The notes beneath the pieces are model-generated. The model searched no databases and had not been told where the DNA came from. It worked only from the letters and a program-made list of their open reading frames with translations. This document shows, piece by piece, positions 38,173 through 50,401 of a DNA stretch of 64,000 bases. How positions within the stretch are numbered: position 1 is the first letter of the stretch; every line of letters begins with the position of its first letter. The stretch is from Whalleya microplaca (Eukaryota > Ascomycota > Sordariomycetes > Xylariales > Xylariaceae). The stretch spans positions 372,001 to 436,000 of the forward strand of contig MU385722.1 of the NCBI GenBank assembly GCA_022497155.1, read 5' to 3'. The position numbers were made by a program, and so were the translations under genes.

Positions 38173-39209
38173 CTATATTTGTTAAAACTCGTTTGTTGTC
38201 TTTTTTACAGCCAATGTTTTTTGTACGAAATGGTCTTGGGTCTTATTAATACCTCAGACGTTCTCGGTAGCACTATAGGGGAATTAATACTATTATCTTA
38301 TGGATTTTGTGGGATTGTGAATTACGACAGTAGAAATATGGACAATTTAAGTAGAGCGTTCCCTTTTAATAATATGACAGTAGTAATGGGGCTCTTAGGG
38401 TCGCGGCCGATTGGAAGTATACTTGAAATGGCATAGCGAGGGAGCCGTTGGTACTACTATTGCAATCGCGGAACTCACCAAGAAGATAAAAGGACTAACG
38501 GAGTGAGCTTATAAATATTCATGTCCTGAGACTGGGCATTTAGTCCTTCCATTCACGTTATTCAACCCTTTTTACCTAAGCTTCAGTACCGTGTGAGATA
38601 ACAATAATGGCATTTTCGATGCTGAGATACAAATGGGACTAGCACGCGAGCAATATAGGTTCCGTGCTTACTAGATGTTAAGACATGCTGCTTTGGTGCA
38701 TTTTAAGGGATTATGTAAGAATATGTAAGAATGCCCGGTAGCTTTGATGGCAAAGCTAAGTTGGCAACGGGTTGAACCTGGTATTCAGCTGAGCTCACCT
38801 TTTCCAATTTGATATGTTGAAAATCAGAGCGTGAGGTACTCACGCCACTGATTTACATTGAAAGGTACTTTTTTTCCCCTACCAGGGAGAGATAATACAA
38901 TCAAATGAGGGGCGCAGCAACTGGCATACCTACTTAGGTAGTGTACTTGTTACTCTTAGGTATGTTTATGTACAAGCCAATCGTTACACCAATGAGGAAG
39001 TATATATACTCCTGATCTGACATGTTAGAAAACGCTCTCGCTCTTTCGAACTGTCCTCTCTTTTCTGTAAGCGTGTACCATTTCCAACCAACGCTCTATT
39101 AAATAGTTAGGGTGCCATAGAACCAAAGACGAGATCGAGCCTACCTGCCAATTTACTTTATAAGTTGGATCTCAACCATATTCTTTCATTCCACGGACTG
39201 TCTATTGCA

Positions 39210-40687
39210 ATGGCTTCAGTTTTGGGCTTTGTGCACAGGGTGCGACGAATGAACAACCCACCCGCCGCTGTAAAAAACGCGGACCCTCTGCAGTTTGGCA
39301 TCTTGGGCGCTGCAAACGTCGGGTACGCGTTCAACCAAGAGAAAACTATCACAAACTCATCGTTATACAGTCCCAGGGCACTCCTTATCCCAGCAAGCAC
39401 CCACCCAGACGTTGTCGTGCAAGTCGTGGCAGCCCGGGATCAAGCCAAGGCAAGACAGTATGCGCAGACACATGGCATCCCTGGCGTAAAGGCGTCGTAT
39501 CAAGGTGAGGCACTTTCTGCCCGCAAACAATCCAAGCATCAGAGCACTTTAGCTTACGTACGTTTTTAACTTTAGACATCTTGGATGATCCAGAAATAGA
39601 CTGTGTCTACATCCCGCTGCCTAACGGGCTGCACTACGAATGGACGCTACGTGCCATTAAAGCAGGCAAGCACGTGCTCCTAGAAAAGCCTAGTGCCTCG
39701 AACAGCACCGAGGCAGAAGCACTCTTCTCGCAGCCGAACCCTCCGATTTTGCTCGAGGCTATGCACTCTATGTTTCATCCTGCCTGGGCTGCTTTTTTGT
39801 CTTACCTCTCGCCCGGCGAGGTCGTTTACGCCCGAAGCTGCGTGTGGACGCCTTGGGGAGTCCTCGGCTCTGACGATATCAGGTATAATTACGATCTCGG
39901 TGGTGGTGCTCTCGCGGATATGGGGCCCTATACCATGGGCGCGATACGCATGATCTTCGGAACGATGCCGATTTCGTGCGAGGAATGTGTTGTCAAGGTG
40001 CACGCGGATAAAATCGACGAGAACTTTAAGGCGAGCTTCAGGTTTCCGGACGGCGGACTCGGGGTGGTCGAAGGGGACTTGCAGTCTTCGTGGACGAAGC
40101 TATCGCCTGATGCCGAGGCGACGATGAGACCCATTGTCATCGATGCGAGTGAGGCTGGGTTAGTCTATCTAACTAACCCCAAACCCGAAGTCCCATGTTT
40201 CTTTTCCTTTCTCGTTACCCTTGAAACGCTCTGGGAATTCTGAGAGTATGAAATATTTGAATTACAAGAGGCTAATAGTTCACGCAGCGTAAAAATCCAC
40301 GAGGGCCAGGAAGTTGTCCGAACGAGGAACGTGTTCTTCAAGAATTTCGCTCTGGCCACCGCCTATCACAGAATCCAGGTGAACGATGAGTATGTAATCC
40401 GGAAGGTTGGAGATGCCGATGATGGGAGTGTCGTGAAAAATTGGAAGACTAGTAAGACAGTAAAAGCGTACACGTTCAAAGAGGCCGGGATCGAGCAACC
40501 GGGCGAAGCATACCACACGACGTACAGGTACATGTTGGATCAGTTTGTGAACAAAGTGCGCGGAAAAGAAAGACCGCAGGGTATGTGGATAGACGCACAA
40601 TTTTCAATTGACGTCGCAAAGATGATCGATATGGCGTATTCTGCTGCTGGGATGTCTCTTCGGCCTACAAGCAAGTATACACCATAG
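39210..40687 (+). CDS. Gfo/Idh/MocA family NAD(P)-dependent dehydrogenase (dihydrodiol / D-xylose dehydrogenase-like)
   Basis: Exons 39,210-39,322, 39,371-39,504, 39,576-40,158 and 40,279-40,687 give 412 residues. The first intron is 48 bp, divisible by three and free of stops, so it is easily read through by mistake. Removing it restores ILGAANVGPRALLIPA, as in homologues. The last acceptor could instead be at 40,287. The Rossmann motif GILGAANVG is near residue 30-38. The cofactor/catalytic motif is EKP at 119-121, and the later active-site segment is GGGALADMGPY with Asp197 and Tyr201. Enzymes of this subfamily oxidise aldoses or trans-dihydrodiols with NADP+. It is convergent with the P450 gene, about 310 bp apart. 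Membership in the cluster is suggested by position only. An in-frame ATG at 39,165 is less likely. Confidence 0.82.
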
Positions 40688-40996
40688 ATAATTTTGATGG
40701 AATCATTTTTGGCTCGCGAATCATACATAACTTTAAGACACGAAACCTAGTACGGGGTCCATGCCCCACTGCAGATAGCAGTGCAAATTTATCCCGATTT
40801 CAGTAGTAAAGGTATTTAGCTTACAACCATGTCTATAAGTGCATCAAGCTTAGTCTAAACAGTCTAACTGAATACTATCCAAATCTACACAGTGATAGCA
40901 TATATATGCCCGAACACCACTCATCTGTCCCACCAAAAGATCTCAGTATTTGAACGCATTCCATTTCATGTGGCTGTATCCACCTGAGACTCAACT

Positions 40997-42830
40997 TCAC
41001 AGCTGCCTATCCGTAATTCGCATCCACTGGTTGCTTATGAAAATGTTGGTGTAGAACTCGACATCCCACGGTTTCGTCACGTTGATCAGCTGGAAGTCAA
41101 ACTCTCGTAGAAGCTGCTCATACCGTCGCCGTGTCAGCACAGGTAAGGGGCTTTCTGGGAGACCTCATGTCACCCGCGTGGTGAGTGGACGAAGGAAGTA
41201 AGGGGAAGGGAATCTGACCTCAACAAATACTTTGTTTAGTTCCATGACCGCCAGGGGCTTACCCGAACATATGTAGCGACCCTGACCGAAGAGAAGGTCC
41301 ACCGTAGAAGTCATCTGGTCATGTTGGGCTGACGATACTCCCAGCCAGCGCTCTGGGCGAAAAACGTCCGGGTCGGCACCGAATATTTTCTATGTATATG
41401 AGCTTCATACTAGGATGTGTGGCGGTTATAGCCTGGTCGATCTCACCTTATTTCGCATTAGACCACGTTGGTTGATCCCAATCTTTGTGCCACCCGGAAC
41501 GAATTGTCCAGCTAGGGTGTCGCCTTGTGGAGGCACTACTTTCGGGAACGTGGCGGTGTTTATCGGGTGATAACGCCGCGTCTCATGAATGACCGCCTGC
41601 AGATACGGCAGTGTCTTGGCCTCAGCGTAAGTAATGGGTGACGAGACTTTTCCCTCACCAATGGCCTGGTCGATTTCTTCCTGCAGGCGGCGGTACGCGT
41701 GCGGGGTGGTAGTGAGAAAGAGCATCGTGCAACGGATGGAGATGGCGGTCGAGTCTGATCCGGCGATGATTTGCAGAAGGGCTTCAGACTCGACTTGCTT
41801 CTGGCTGAGACCGTTTCTAATGAAGGATCCCTAGTAGTCATATCAGCCACCATATGGGTATAAGCAGAACATGGATTGTTTCAAGGACTGGGATCTTACA
41901 ATCATGTCTGGCTGGTCCTTGGAATCAGGCTTGAACCGCTGGGTAACAGCCTCCTGGGACAGCCTGTGGAAACGAAAGCTAGTTAGCTTCTGCCGGCATA
42001 TCAATCCAGACACTTCAATGAATCTATGGCACTCACCGCATCAATACCCCAACACCTTTGGTGTCCGTGGTTTTGGGCCCGGCGAGCGCCAGAAAGAGAG
42101 TGGACGTAAGGATGGCCCTCAGGAACGGGACTTCGGCACAGAGCGTCATGAAGCTCATACCAGATTTGGAAGATTCCACGAAGTCGTGAACATCCCGATC
42201 AGCTTTTAAGCAGCCGAAGCTTTTCCCGTAAGAGACTTTGGAGAGGGTGTCCAGCGTGAAGTACTCCGCCACGTTGGCCCAGTCTACAGGGCGCGGGTCG
42301 TCTTCTGTGGAGACATATTTCTTCCGCAGCAACGTCACCAGCTCGGCAAGAGTATCGTCTATGTCGTTCTCAATGGAGGGCACGTCTCGAAGGGAGTAGC
42401 CGCCTGCCGTACGGGACTTGATGAAAGTGTGGAAGGCATCATCCGTGGTGCTGATCATGTTCTGCTCATACGGGTTGATGCGAAAGCTGTGATACCAACT
42501 CGACCTCTTGTAGCCGGCACGCACGCTGTTGATTCGCCGCACCACCTCAAGGTCGTCCGTTATGAGCGTATCGGGGGCGACACGCACCAATGGGCCCCCG
42601 TACCGTTCTTGTGTTTCAGCATACCGGACGTCTGGCCTGTCAGACAAGACAGTTTGGATGGCCCAGAGACGCGAAATAGATGCCAGAAAAGGTCCCTTGA
42701 ACTGGCAGAGTCGGTACCACGTCACCAACGTGGATCCTAACAGGTACAAAACAAAGAATCCCCCAAGCGTGGAAGTTGTAGCCCAAGAGCCTAGAGATAA
42801 AAGCATGGAGAATCCCATCGTGGATATCAC
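40997..42830 (-). CDS. Cytochrome P450 monooxygenase, cluster tailoring enzyme
   Basis: Five exons on minus (42,830-42,037, 41,963-41,900, 41,830-41,447, 41,389-41,219, 41,113-40,997), 509 residues, the usual length. An N-terminal membrane anchor covers about residues 5-35. The oxygen-binding I-helix motif is AGSDST (309-314), the K-helix ExxR is ETRR (369-372), the PERW motif is FRPERW (424-429), and the haem loop is FGQGRYICSG with Cys455 as iron ligand. Overall it resembles pisatin demethylase/benzoate hydroxylase-type fungal P450s, ER-anchored and dependent on a P450 reductase. In the betaenone pathway the P450 Bet2 does successive epoxidation, oxidation and hydroxylation of the decalin; a similar role here is inference. 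All catalytic motifs are intact. Confidence 0.9.
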
Positions 42831-43790
42831 GTGTTTTTAATTTTTTCCTGCGCCCCAAAGAATAAAGGGGGAGAGAAAATAACGGTGTAGAAAGGCTATC
42901 TCGAAGTTCGCGACTCATGAACTTAATACACAGCACGATACTTACTGAATCGCTGCCAACGAGGATCATTGGAGGATGTCTGCAGATTTCTCAAGTCATT
43001 ACCAAAAATACTTTTAAAACCGCTTACCTGGGTCCAGCGTGAAGTAAGCACATTTAGCCTTCTCATCGCTCCAAGTTAATTTCCTACAGGTCTTAGCTCT
43101 AAGAGCAAATCGTCTTGTCAGCAGCATCGGAGTGGTTTCCTCTTCGCAGGAAGGCGAATGCTTGCCATGCGTCAAGTCGGAGAGATCTGCAGGCCGGGTG
43201 GGCTAACAAAGCACAGGGATCTGCAAGCTGGAGCTTACTAGGTTAAGCCTCCGCGTGTACACAAATGCCTCTATCCAGTTTGTGCTGACATTGCGGTATT
43301 GCCTGCACTGCGGCGAGGATTATAAACTAATTATTGCCATTGTCAAGTCAACCAAATAAATAACGTCTTTAAAATTCACGGTAACTTGTGGTCTGCATGA
43401 ATTAGAATGAAAACTTTGCTGGTGTCGTTCTACCCCTGATTTTCACCAAGTCAAGTTATCACTTGTCTGGACCTAAATGAACTCCAATTGTGTAATTTTC
43501 GCGACTTGAGTTAAGTCAATTTTTTCCTAGAGACTTGATGATATCCAAGTTTTTGGAAGTTATTTTTTCTGATACCACTCAAGTCAAGTAGTTAAGGGCG
43601 TTAATTCAAGTCGTAATTTAAATAAACCGACTTGGTTTGGCTCAAGTCAGGTTTTACGGCTTAATTGACTTGGCTTGGCTTAATGGAAACGCTGTCTATC
43701 CCCCACAAGCAACTCTTTCTAGAATGGCGGGATGAATGACCAGAAATTTGAAAAAGAATTTACAGGTATAATACAGGGCGTAAAGCCAGA
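42831..43790. other. Promoter region of P450 and 3' flank of SDR, with AAGTC-rich patch
   Basis: No gene. The part from about 43,340 to 43,690 is a second copy of the CAAGTC/GACTTG-rich patch seen at 11,336-11,890, including AATTCAAGTCGTAATT near 43,600. It lies within about 0.9 kb upstream of the P450 start. Confidence 0.5.
43340..43690. repeat. Second AAGTC-rich repeat patch
   Basis: Many copies of CAAGTC and GACTTG on both strands (for example ACTCAAGTCAAGTAG and GACTTGGCTTGGCTT). Shares the AATTCAAGTC(G/A)TAATT core with the patch at 11,336-11,890. Decayed repeat of unknown type. Confidence 0.35.
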
Positions 43791-45019
43791 CTACAGATAC
43801 GGCCGAACCTGTTCCTCTGTCCATTCCCAGAATTTATATGTCCCTCCACTTCCGCCCTCCGCCACCGACTTCGTTGCTACATTCAAATCTTCTCTGACAG
43901 GATATATACGACCGAACGGAATAACTGGAGAAGAATTAATTAGCCGCGGTCTAATAAATCAGTCCAAGCATAAGAATCAGCAGACACTTACCCCAGGAGC
44001 CAGTATTGCTGAGCGTGATTTCGGGTGAAAGGCCAGCAAAAAGCTCCGTATACGCTCCCATGACAGGTGGATACATCATGAGCCGAATAAAAATCCGCAT
44101 TAAGAAGCCTTGGTTGCGATACAATTCGGATTGAAGGTTTCCCGGATTCAGGGCTACGCTTATCACACCGTCGGCTTGGTATCGTAAGGCGTACTCTACA
44201 CTGTGGGCCCAATTTCCTACCTTGCTGATCCAGTACCGCTCGTTACCGGGCTTCTTTGCCATATTCTCGGTCTGCATCATTTCTGCTGTGGCGCCGATAT
44301 TCTTCTCGGCGTACAGTTCCGAAGCTAATGAGGCGACCCACACAACGCGTACCGTGTTCGGCGGCTCCCTAGTCCCTCGACAATTAGCATTCCGGTCAAA
44401 CATATGTGACTTGATGTGATGAATTGATACATCCAGGAAAAGAAAGACAAGTCTCACGATTTAACTGTTGATACCAACACAGGCGTAAGCAGCTTCGTCA
44501 ATAAGAAGCCGCCGAGGACGTTAATGCCGACGTGTTGCTCATAGCCCTGTGGCGTCGTAGTGAGCTTTTTGTCAGACGACATGACACCCGCGTTGTTGAA
44601 AAGCACATGCAGCTTGTCCTCCTTAGCGAGGAATTGTTCGACGGTCCCCCGGATAGAGGCTAGGTCGGCAAGGTCTAGACGTAGATACGTCAGGGATCCC
44701 TTGGAAGATGGCACGGCCTGCTTGATTTCGTTGATGGCCTGGTTAGTCTTGTCGCTGGACCGAGCCAGCATATAGACGCGGGCATTCTTGGAGTAAAGTT
44801 TGTGAGTTAATTCCTTGCCTGGTTCGAAATAGTGGCTAGGTTAGCTAGCATAGTCTCCGATGACGCACGAAGAACAAAGACTCGTTTTGAAATCGACTCA
44901 CCAACACCCACGTTCGAGCCGGTAACGATGTAGACCTTTCCAAACAGATCCGGCACCAGCTTCTCTGTGAAATGAGGCTTCGGCGGGAATGACTGCGTCA
45001 AAGTACTCTTCAGCGACAT
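43791..45019 (-). CDS. Short-chain dehydrogenase/reductase, cluster tailoring enzyme
   Basis: Four exons on minus (45,019-44,902, 44,818-44,458, 44,368-43,992, 43,924-43,791), 329 residues. Phases 1, 2 and 1 agree at the junctions. The NAD(P) motif is TGSNVGVG (33-40), the NNAG motif is in LFNNAGVM, the catalytic Ser is Ser173 in WVASLAS, and Y-x3-K is YWISK (Tyr205, Lys209). NPGN follows, and the C-terminus (IPFGRIYPVREDL, then FWEWTEEQVRPYL) is that of retinol-dehydrogenase-like fungal SDRs. In the betaenone cluster the SDR Bet4 reduces dehydroprobetaenone I to probetaenone I; this enzyme is the natural counterpart by context (inference). It lies on the same strand as the P450, 961 bp from it. 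An upstream in-frame ATG at 45,076 adds 19 residues and is less likely. Confidence 0.88.
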
Positions 45020-46726
45020 GATGGACGTCGATATGAACCGAAGACGGTATGAGAATAACGGATTTGTGTATCTCAAAACACACAGACTTTACTCATACAC
45101 TGAATTCAAGACGAGCCAGAGCGGGGAGAAACAATACTTAGCATTAAGTTGGAGGACACGTCGACACTCCGACATTATCATACAATCTTGGATGGCCTAG
45201 CATGACTTGAGATACCCCCACAAGCCTCGTTACCAACAAGACAAATCCTGCCCCAATGTGTCCTTCGAGCTGATAAACAAGAGGCCGTAGCAATTCCGAG
45301 GTTTCCGATCTGTCAGCTTCCGATGTCCGCTGCACGTTCGGAGGGATCACGGCGCATAGTCGCCAATCATAGCAGTAGGAGCCCGACTAGCTAAAGGTCA
45401 GTAGCCTTCAGACTGGAACATCTTACAATATGTGGCGTGCAAGCAAGCTTGAGCTTACATACAATCCTAGATAGTAGCATGGTCGCCGATTGGAGTCGCT
45501 CGGAAACTGGAGCTCCTGATTGGCCCTTCACTTACACCCTGCAGGACGCGCCATCTAAGGGGCGCCCATCGCTTTTGTGCATATATTCGTAACATGAATA
45601 TCATCATTTGGGACCACTCCAACCCCCTAGGATCTCAATCGCCGTTGACCTACTTCGTATTGGTAAGACCTTCCGTCCGCTGTAGCCTAGGGATCTCCTC
45701 TACATAAGCAAAGTCCTAGCGTTACCCTTCCAAGCCGAAGACGCTAGTACTAAGTTGTACTGAGCAGGATGCTGATGTTACGGTACATTCAAGGCAGAGA
45801 TTAGCTATATTGCTATATTTATATTTGACTTGATTGAGGTTTATCAACTATTTAACACATGAATATATATATATATGGATAGTTTAATACTCCTACAATT
45901 AGCATATTTACTGAAATGCATCGTAATGACAGGAAGTACGTATCCATCCTTATTAGAATAACACAGCCAGCACTATTAAGGACCGTAAGAATGTCTATCT
46001 CACCCCAGGAAAGCCAAATAGAGATATTTCATACAGTAGGCATTCCCAACGCCCTTGTATTGAGTCCGAAGGGCTGGGTCGCACGTGGATGCTAATATAG
46101 ATGAAACTTTTCTTGGGTAGGGCTGAGGAGGGGAAAATGTGTTGCTTCGCCAGGCTCCCTCACAAACAGCATAGAAAAGATCCTATATTTAGCTATTTAT
46201 ATGGTGCGACACCCATCCGATTCGCTGCCTAGCGGACCTAGCTATCCATCAGCTTAGTTCAGCTCTGGCTGGAGAGTAAGATCATTGTGCCGCGCCTTCA
46301 TCCAGGTGAATGACTCCTTTCAGCACATGTCCCAATAGCATTGCGAATCAACCAATCCATGATGGATAGCCCCTATCGTATTAGCTCATGGGGGCGTAGA
46401 TAACAGCTATGAGGAGGATTCACACCTTCGTAGGCCACTCGGCGGTGCAAAGTAAAACAAATCTTATCTTTGCTCGTCCATTTGTCTGGACTCCGAATGA
46501 GGCCTTCCAGGGGAGTATCATCTCGACTGAAATAGAAGTTTTAAAGGGAGCCTACGTATGACTCAGATCATAGGTATGGCTTCAGCTCAAATTGCCCTGG
46601 ATCTTAAAGGAAACTTTCGATATATAAACATCTATGTAGAATCTTCCTTTCGAGGGCTCCAAATCTATTAAACGATAATAAACCTTGAACTCAAGTCAAC
46701 TAGAAGCTATCATTCCCGTTACTTAC
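45020..46726. promoter_or_regulatory. Divergent promoter region between SDR and FAD oxidase
   Basis: 1.7 kb between two divergently read genes, with no ORF of interest. TATATAAA at 46,621-46,628 lies about 100 bp before the FAD oxidase ATG and is a good TATA box. An (AT)n tract lies near 45,862-45,876. No clear shared regulator site was found by eye. Confidence 0.5.
46621..46628 (+). promoter_or_regulatory. TATA box of FAD oxidase gene
   Basis: TATATAAA, 99 bp upstream of the ATG at 46,727. Confidence 0.5.
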
Positions 46727-48667
46727 ATGGCTTTTCGTCAGGCACTCCAGGTAGGCCTGGTAGGCTTCTTGTCACTGGCAGCGTTCAGCCGGGCAACACC
46801 GTTTTCAACGAATACCTCGACAAGCACTAATTCTACAAGTTCAAACTGCAAAGTTATTCCTGGTGATGCCAACTGGCCATCACAAGGCGAATGGAACTCT
46901 CTCAACAAGACAGTTGGCGGCAGGCTGATTGCCACGCAACTTCTAGGGAGTATCTGTCACGAAGAAGCCGTCGGCACTGCGGCCTTGGGTCCACATAATG
47001 AAACAGCATGCGCTGTGCTAAGGGAAAATTATGACCTTGAGGAAACCCAGTATGTCCTTTTATCCTCGATTCAACATAAGAAATCTATTTCTGACTGATA
47101 ATAACTCTGTGGCACTACAGCCAAGACTGGTCGGCCGAAGTTTTAAATCCCTATTGGCAAGGCGATTCCTGTAGCCCCTGGACTTCGCCGGATCAGCCGT
47201 GCGAACTCGGCAAATATGTCAGTTATGCCATCAATATATCGACAACTGGCGACCCGGTTGGTGACATTGGTGCTGGCATGGAGTTTGCAAAGAAACACAA
47301 CATCCGCCTCGTCGTCAAAAACACCGGACATGAGTAAGTCGTTTCGATGTTGATACTACAATAATTCTCATACTGATCAGATACACTACAGCTTCTTGGG
47401 ACGTTCCACGGGAACGGGAGCTCTCTCGCTCTGGATGCACAACCTACAGGGCCAGAACATGACCAAGAACTTTCAAAGTGGAGACTACAATGGCCCGGCC
47501 GTGACACTCAAAGCTGGCACGCAAGGCTACCAGGCATACGAGTACATGAACCAAGAAGGCTACCGTGTGGTTGGGGGTGAGTGTCCGACGGTGGGTATTG
47601 CAGGAGGCTACACTACCAGCGGAGGACACTCTCTCCTCTCCAGCACATACGGCATGGCAGCCGACTCAGTTCTTGAATGGGAAGTCGTCACGCCCCAGGG
47701 TGAACACGTCTGGGCAACGCCCCGCGGGGACTATGCTGACCTGTACTGGGCCTTGAGCGGCGGCGGCGGAAGCACTTGGGGTGTGATTCTAAGCTTAACG
47801 ACTAAGGTATACCAAGAGGGCATCGTGGGCGCCGGAAATTTCTCCTTCAACGCCAGCGGCATTTCTTCTGAGACATATTGGGCCGCTGTCGCGAATGTCT
47901 ATGCTTTCATGCCCAATTTCACCGACGCGGGAGGTACATTCACTTGGGGCCAGACCAACACCAGCTTCCAGAGCTTTAGCATCACCATGCCGGACAAGAA
48001 CGCCGACACCGTCACCGCCACTTGGGCCCCTTTACTCAAGGAGCTCGATGCCATGAGTGTCCCGTATACATTTGAGGCGCGCACCGATCCAACGTACTAT
48101 CAACACGTTGCGCTAGATGAAGGCCCCCTGCCTTATGGCAACGAAACTAATGATGCCACCACTCTGATTAACAGCCGGCTGGTGCCGCGTTCTCTGGTAT
48201 CTGACCCTTCGAGCAACGAGTCTAAGGCCTTCCATGAGGCGATTAAGAACGTCACCACTGTGCAAGATGGCAGATATGAGTGGGGCTGCATCGCCGTGAG
48301 CACCGGCAAGTGGAAAGATAACAACAACGCCGTGTTCCCCGGGTGGCGTGATACCATGGGCATATGCGTTATCGAGGCCGCTTGGCTGCGCACCATTCCT
48401 TACGAGGAAATGCTGGAGTTCAAGGAATACACTACGAGTGTCATGGTGCCCTATATGGAGGCCGCTACTCCTGGCGGCTCGGTCTATATTAATGAGATTG
48501 ATCCTCTATACCAGGGCGATTGGAAGACGGAAGGTTACGGAGACACGTACGATCGCCTTCTCTCTATTAAGAACAAGTACGACCCCGATCATCTCTTCTG
48601 GAGCTACTTCTCCATCGGTGGCGATGAGTACACAACAGATCAGGCTGGCAGGGTTTGCAAGGCTTAA
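46727..48667 (+). CDS. Secreted berberine-bridge-type FAD-linked oxidase
   Basis: Exons 46,727-47,049, 47,121-47,333 and 47,392-48,667 give 603 residues. The start at 46,727 opens a signal peptide (MAFRQALQVGLVGFLSLAAF). A Ser/Thr/Asn-rich stretch with N-glycosylation sequons follows. The FAD_binding_4 domain has KNTGHD with His178 and GGECPTVGIAGGYTTSGGHS with Cys243. Their spacing (65) and context match the His and Cys that bind FAD twice covalently in berberine bridge enzyme. The C-terminal substrate part ends in the BBE motif YDPDHLFWSYFSIGG. Likely reaction: oxygen-dependent oxidation of a pathway intermediate in the secretory pathway. The betaenone cluster also has an FAD-linked oxidase (orf1), proposed to form betaenone A from betaenone C, and solanapyrone synthase Sol5 is a relative that sets up a Diels-Alder reaction. 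Which role applies here is open. Confidence 0.9.
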
Positions 48668-49092
48668 GGGTCCTTGCATTGTACTATGGGACTTTCCTCT
48701 TTCATTTCACATGTTTCCTTTCCCCTTAGATAGACTGAGCCAGGGTTTAGATTTAGAAGAAGACTTTTGGCACTAGACTGTACAATATGGTTAGATTTCT
48801 TTGTAGTCGCTCGGTGGATGGAGTCAGAGATGAGCAAATGGATCGTAGACCATTCTCCGAAGGTGGTAATATCGTCTTTTCAAGTTAGAATATGTTTCAT
48901 AGTTGCTAAACTACGTAACCTACGACCCATAGAATAGCAATTTACGGAGAGGAATTCAAAGAGACATTTACATTTTCTGACACTGCTATTAGAAACACCA
49001 TTGATACAACCTTCCTACCATGAACACACCAAGGGTGCGCGGAGGGAGTGAGTTTAGGCCAAGGCTGCCATAGGCAGCTGCGTCTTCTTCCT
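48668..49092. other. Convergent intergenic region
   Basis: 425 bp between the 3' ends of the FAD oxidase and the regulator gene. Nothing seen beyond presumed 3' UTRs. Confidence 0.5.
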
Positions 49093-50401
49093 CTAAATAT
49101 CTAAAATCACACCAAGCTTAACCATGTTTGCTCTAAGGCTGTTAACATGTCCTTCGAGATACTGGGCACCAGCGGCCAAGAAACCATCAACGATTTCTTG
49201 CGTTCTCGGGTCGCGTCCAAGCAGGCCCCCCGGATACACTTCCACTCGCTTCGACACTCGGAGCTCTCGTGGCAGAGCTAAGACTTTCTCAAGAGTCTCG
49301 AATTGGTGCATGATGGCCTGCATCAGAATCTTCGTTTGTAGGTTGCTCTGGAGCACCGAGAAGCCTGCAAGCTGCAGTCCGGGAAGCGTTTGAAGTCGAG
49401 GCATCGATAAGTCTGATGCCTCTTGTCCCATAGTACTGCGAAGTGTGGTATAAAGTTGCTGAAACAGGCCGTCATAGATTGATAGGATCTGCGTGTAGGC
49501 CGAAAGAATGTCGACTGTTATGACGAGATCCATCGTCCCAAATACCGAAGGCGAGGGCAGTGGGTTGGTTTCGCCATGCGCTTCTCGTGGCTGCTGCATT
49601 AAGGATTGGATGATAGTTAAGAATTCAGACGTGCGGCATAGGGCCTCACCGAATGGGTTTCGCCCAGTATTTTGCTGCTCCGTCGCGTCCAGATCACCAT
49701 TCCAGAAGCCCGCCGTGTCTTCCATGGACTGCTGCAACGAGTGACTCAACTGCATACGTAGACGAGAGAGGTAAGTGCTGCACTCGATTACCGAGACGTG
49801 ATCGGGGCACTTGTTCTGACTCGAACTTGGACCCGACTTAGAATCCGCCCTTGTCGCCCAAGCGAAATTCATTGGATTGCACCAGACACTATCACCGCCA
49901 TCTATTGACGGGGACGAGTAGCTTCCTGGCGGGAGTATAGAAAGCATGTTGAACGGGTCGTCGGAAAGAGATATTGACATTCCTTGGTTGTTGTGTGGAG
50001 CTGCTCCGGGCCAATCGTGGGAGGTGGAGGTTGCATTCGGCGCCGGAGCGTCGACGGGGAATATGCTCCCGGGGTTTAGGAAGCTCATGGACACGCCGTT
50101 TTCTATTGGGGGACTGGGCCTAATAGTCGTGCTCATATTTCTGGCTTGGCTTGCGGGGCCATCGGATCTCCGGCCCACTTGGGGAGTGGTGCTGCACAGC
50201 AAGCCAAGGCTCAGACATCGGTCGCAGGCCTGAGAGGCATCGTCTCGGGGAGGGCACCGCAATTTGCTTTTACGACATCTATCACAGGCATCTTGGAGCT
50301 CCCAACGTTAGTAAGAGCCGATAAAGGGGGGAACGGCCAGACTCACGACGTTTGGAACTTCCGGGAATAGACATCGAATCTGCTACTCCGCCCGTGTACA
50401 T
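49093..50401 (-). CDS. Zn2Cys6 transcription factor, probable cluster regulator
   Basis: Two exons on minus, 50,401-50,347 and 50,291-49,093, 417 residues. The intron (GTGAGT, branch-like TTACTAACG, acceptor CCAAG) splits the DNA-binding domain; without it the first zinc ligands are lost. The zinc cluster is ACDRCRKSKLRC followed by ACDRCLSLGLLC: Cys21-x2-Cys24-x6-Cys31-x9-Cys41-x2-Cys44-x6-Cys51. The rest is Ser/Pro/Asn-rich (about 60-160), then a helical region (SAYTQILSIYDGLFQQLY, and QTKILMQAIMHQFETLEKVL) ending NMVKLGVILDI. This is the layout of AflR-like pathway regulators. It sits between the tailoring and synthase genes, so it probably activates the cluster (inference). Confidence 0.88.

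Larger units (their letters stand above)
35607..39209. other. Gene-poor region between transposon nest and cluster
   Basis: Normal composition returns directly after element A. Two doubtful coding remnants (35,708-36,100 plus; 37,912-38,172 minus) are listed separately. Nothing else is recognised. TATATATA at about 39,001-39,008 lies some 200 bp upstream of the dehydrogenase start and may be its TATA box. Confidence 0.5.

Noticed and set aside
43732..44028. 98-codon plus-strand ORF
   Set aside because: Antisense to the last exon and intron of the short-chain dehydrogenase, whose C-terminus is well conserved.
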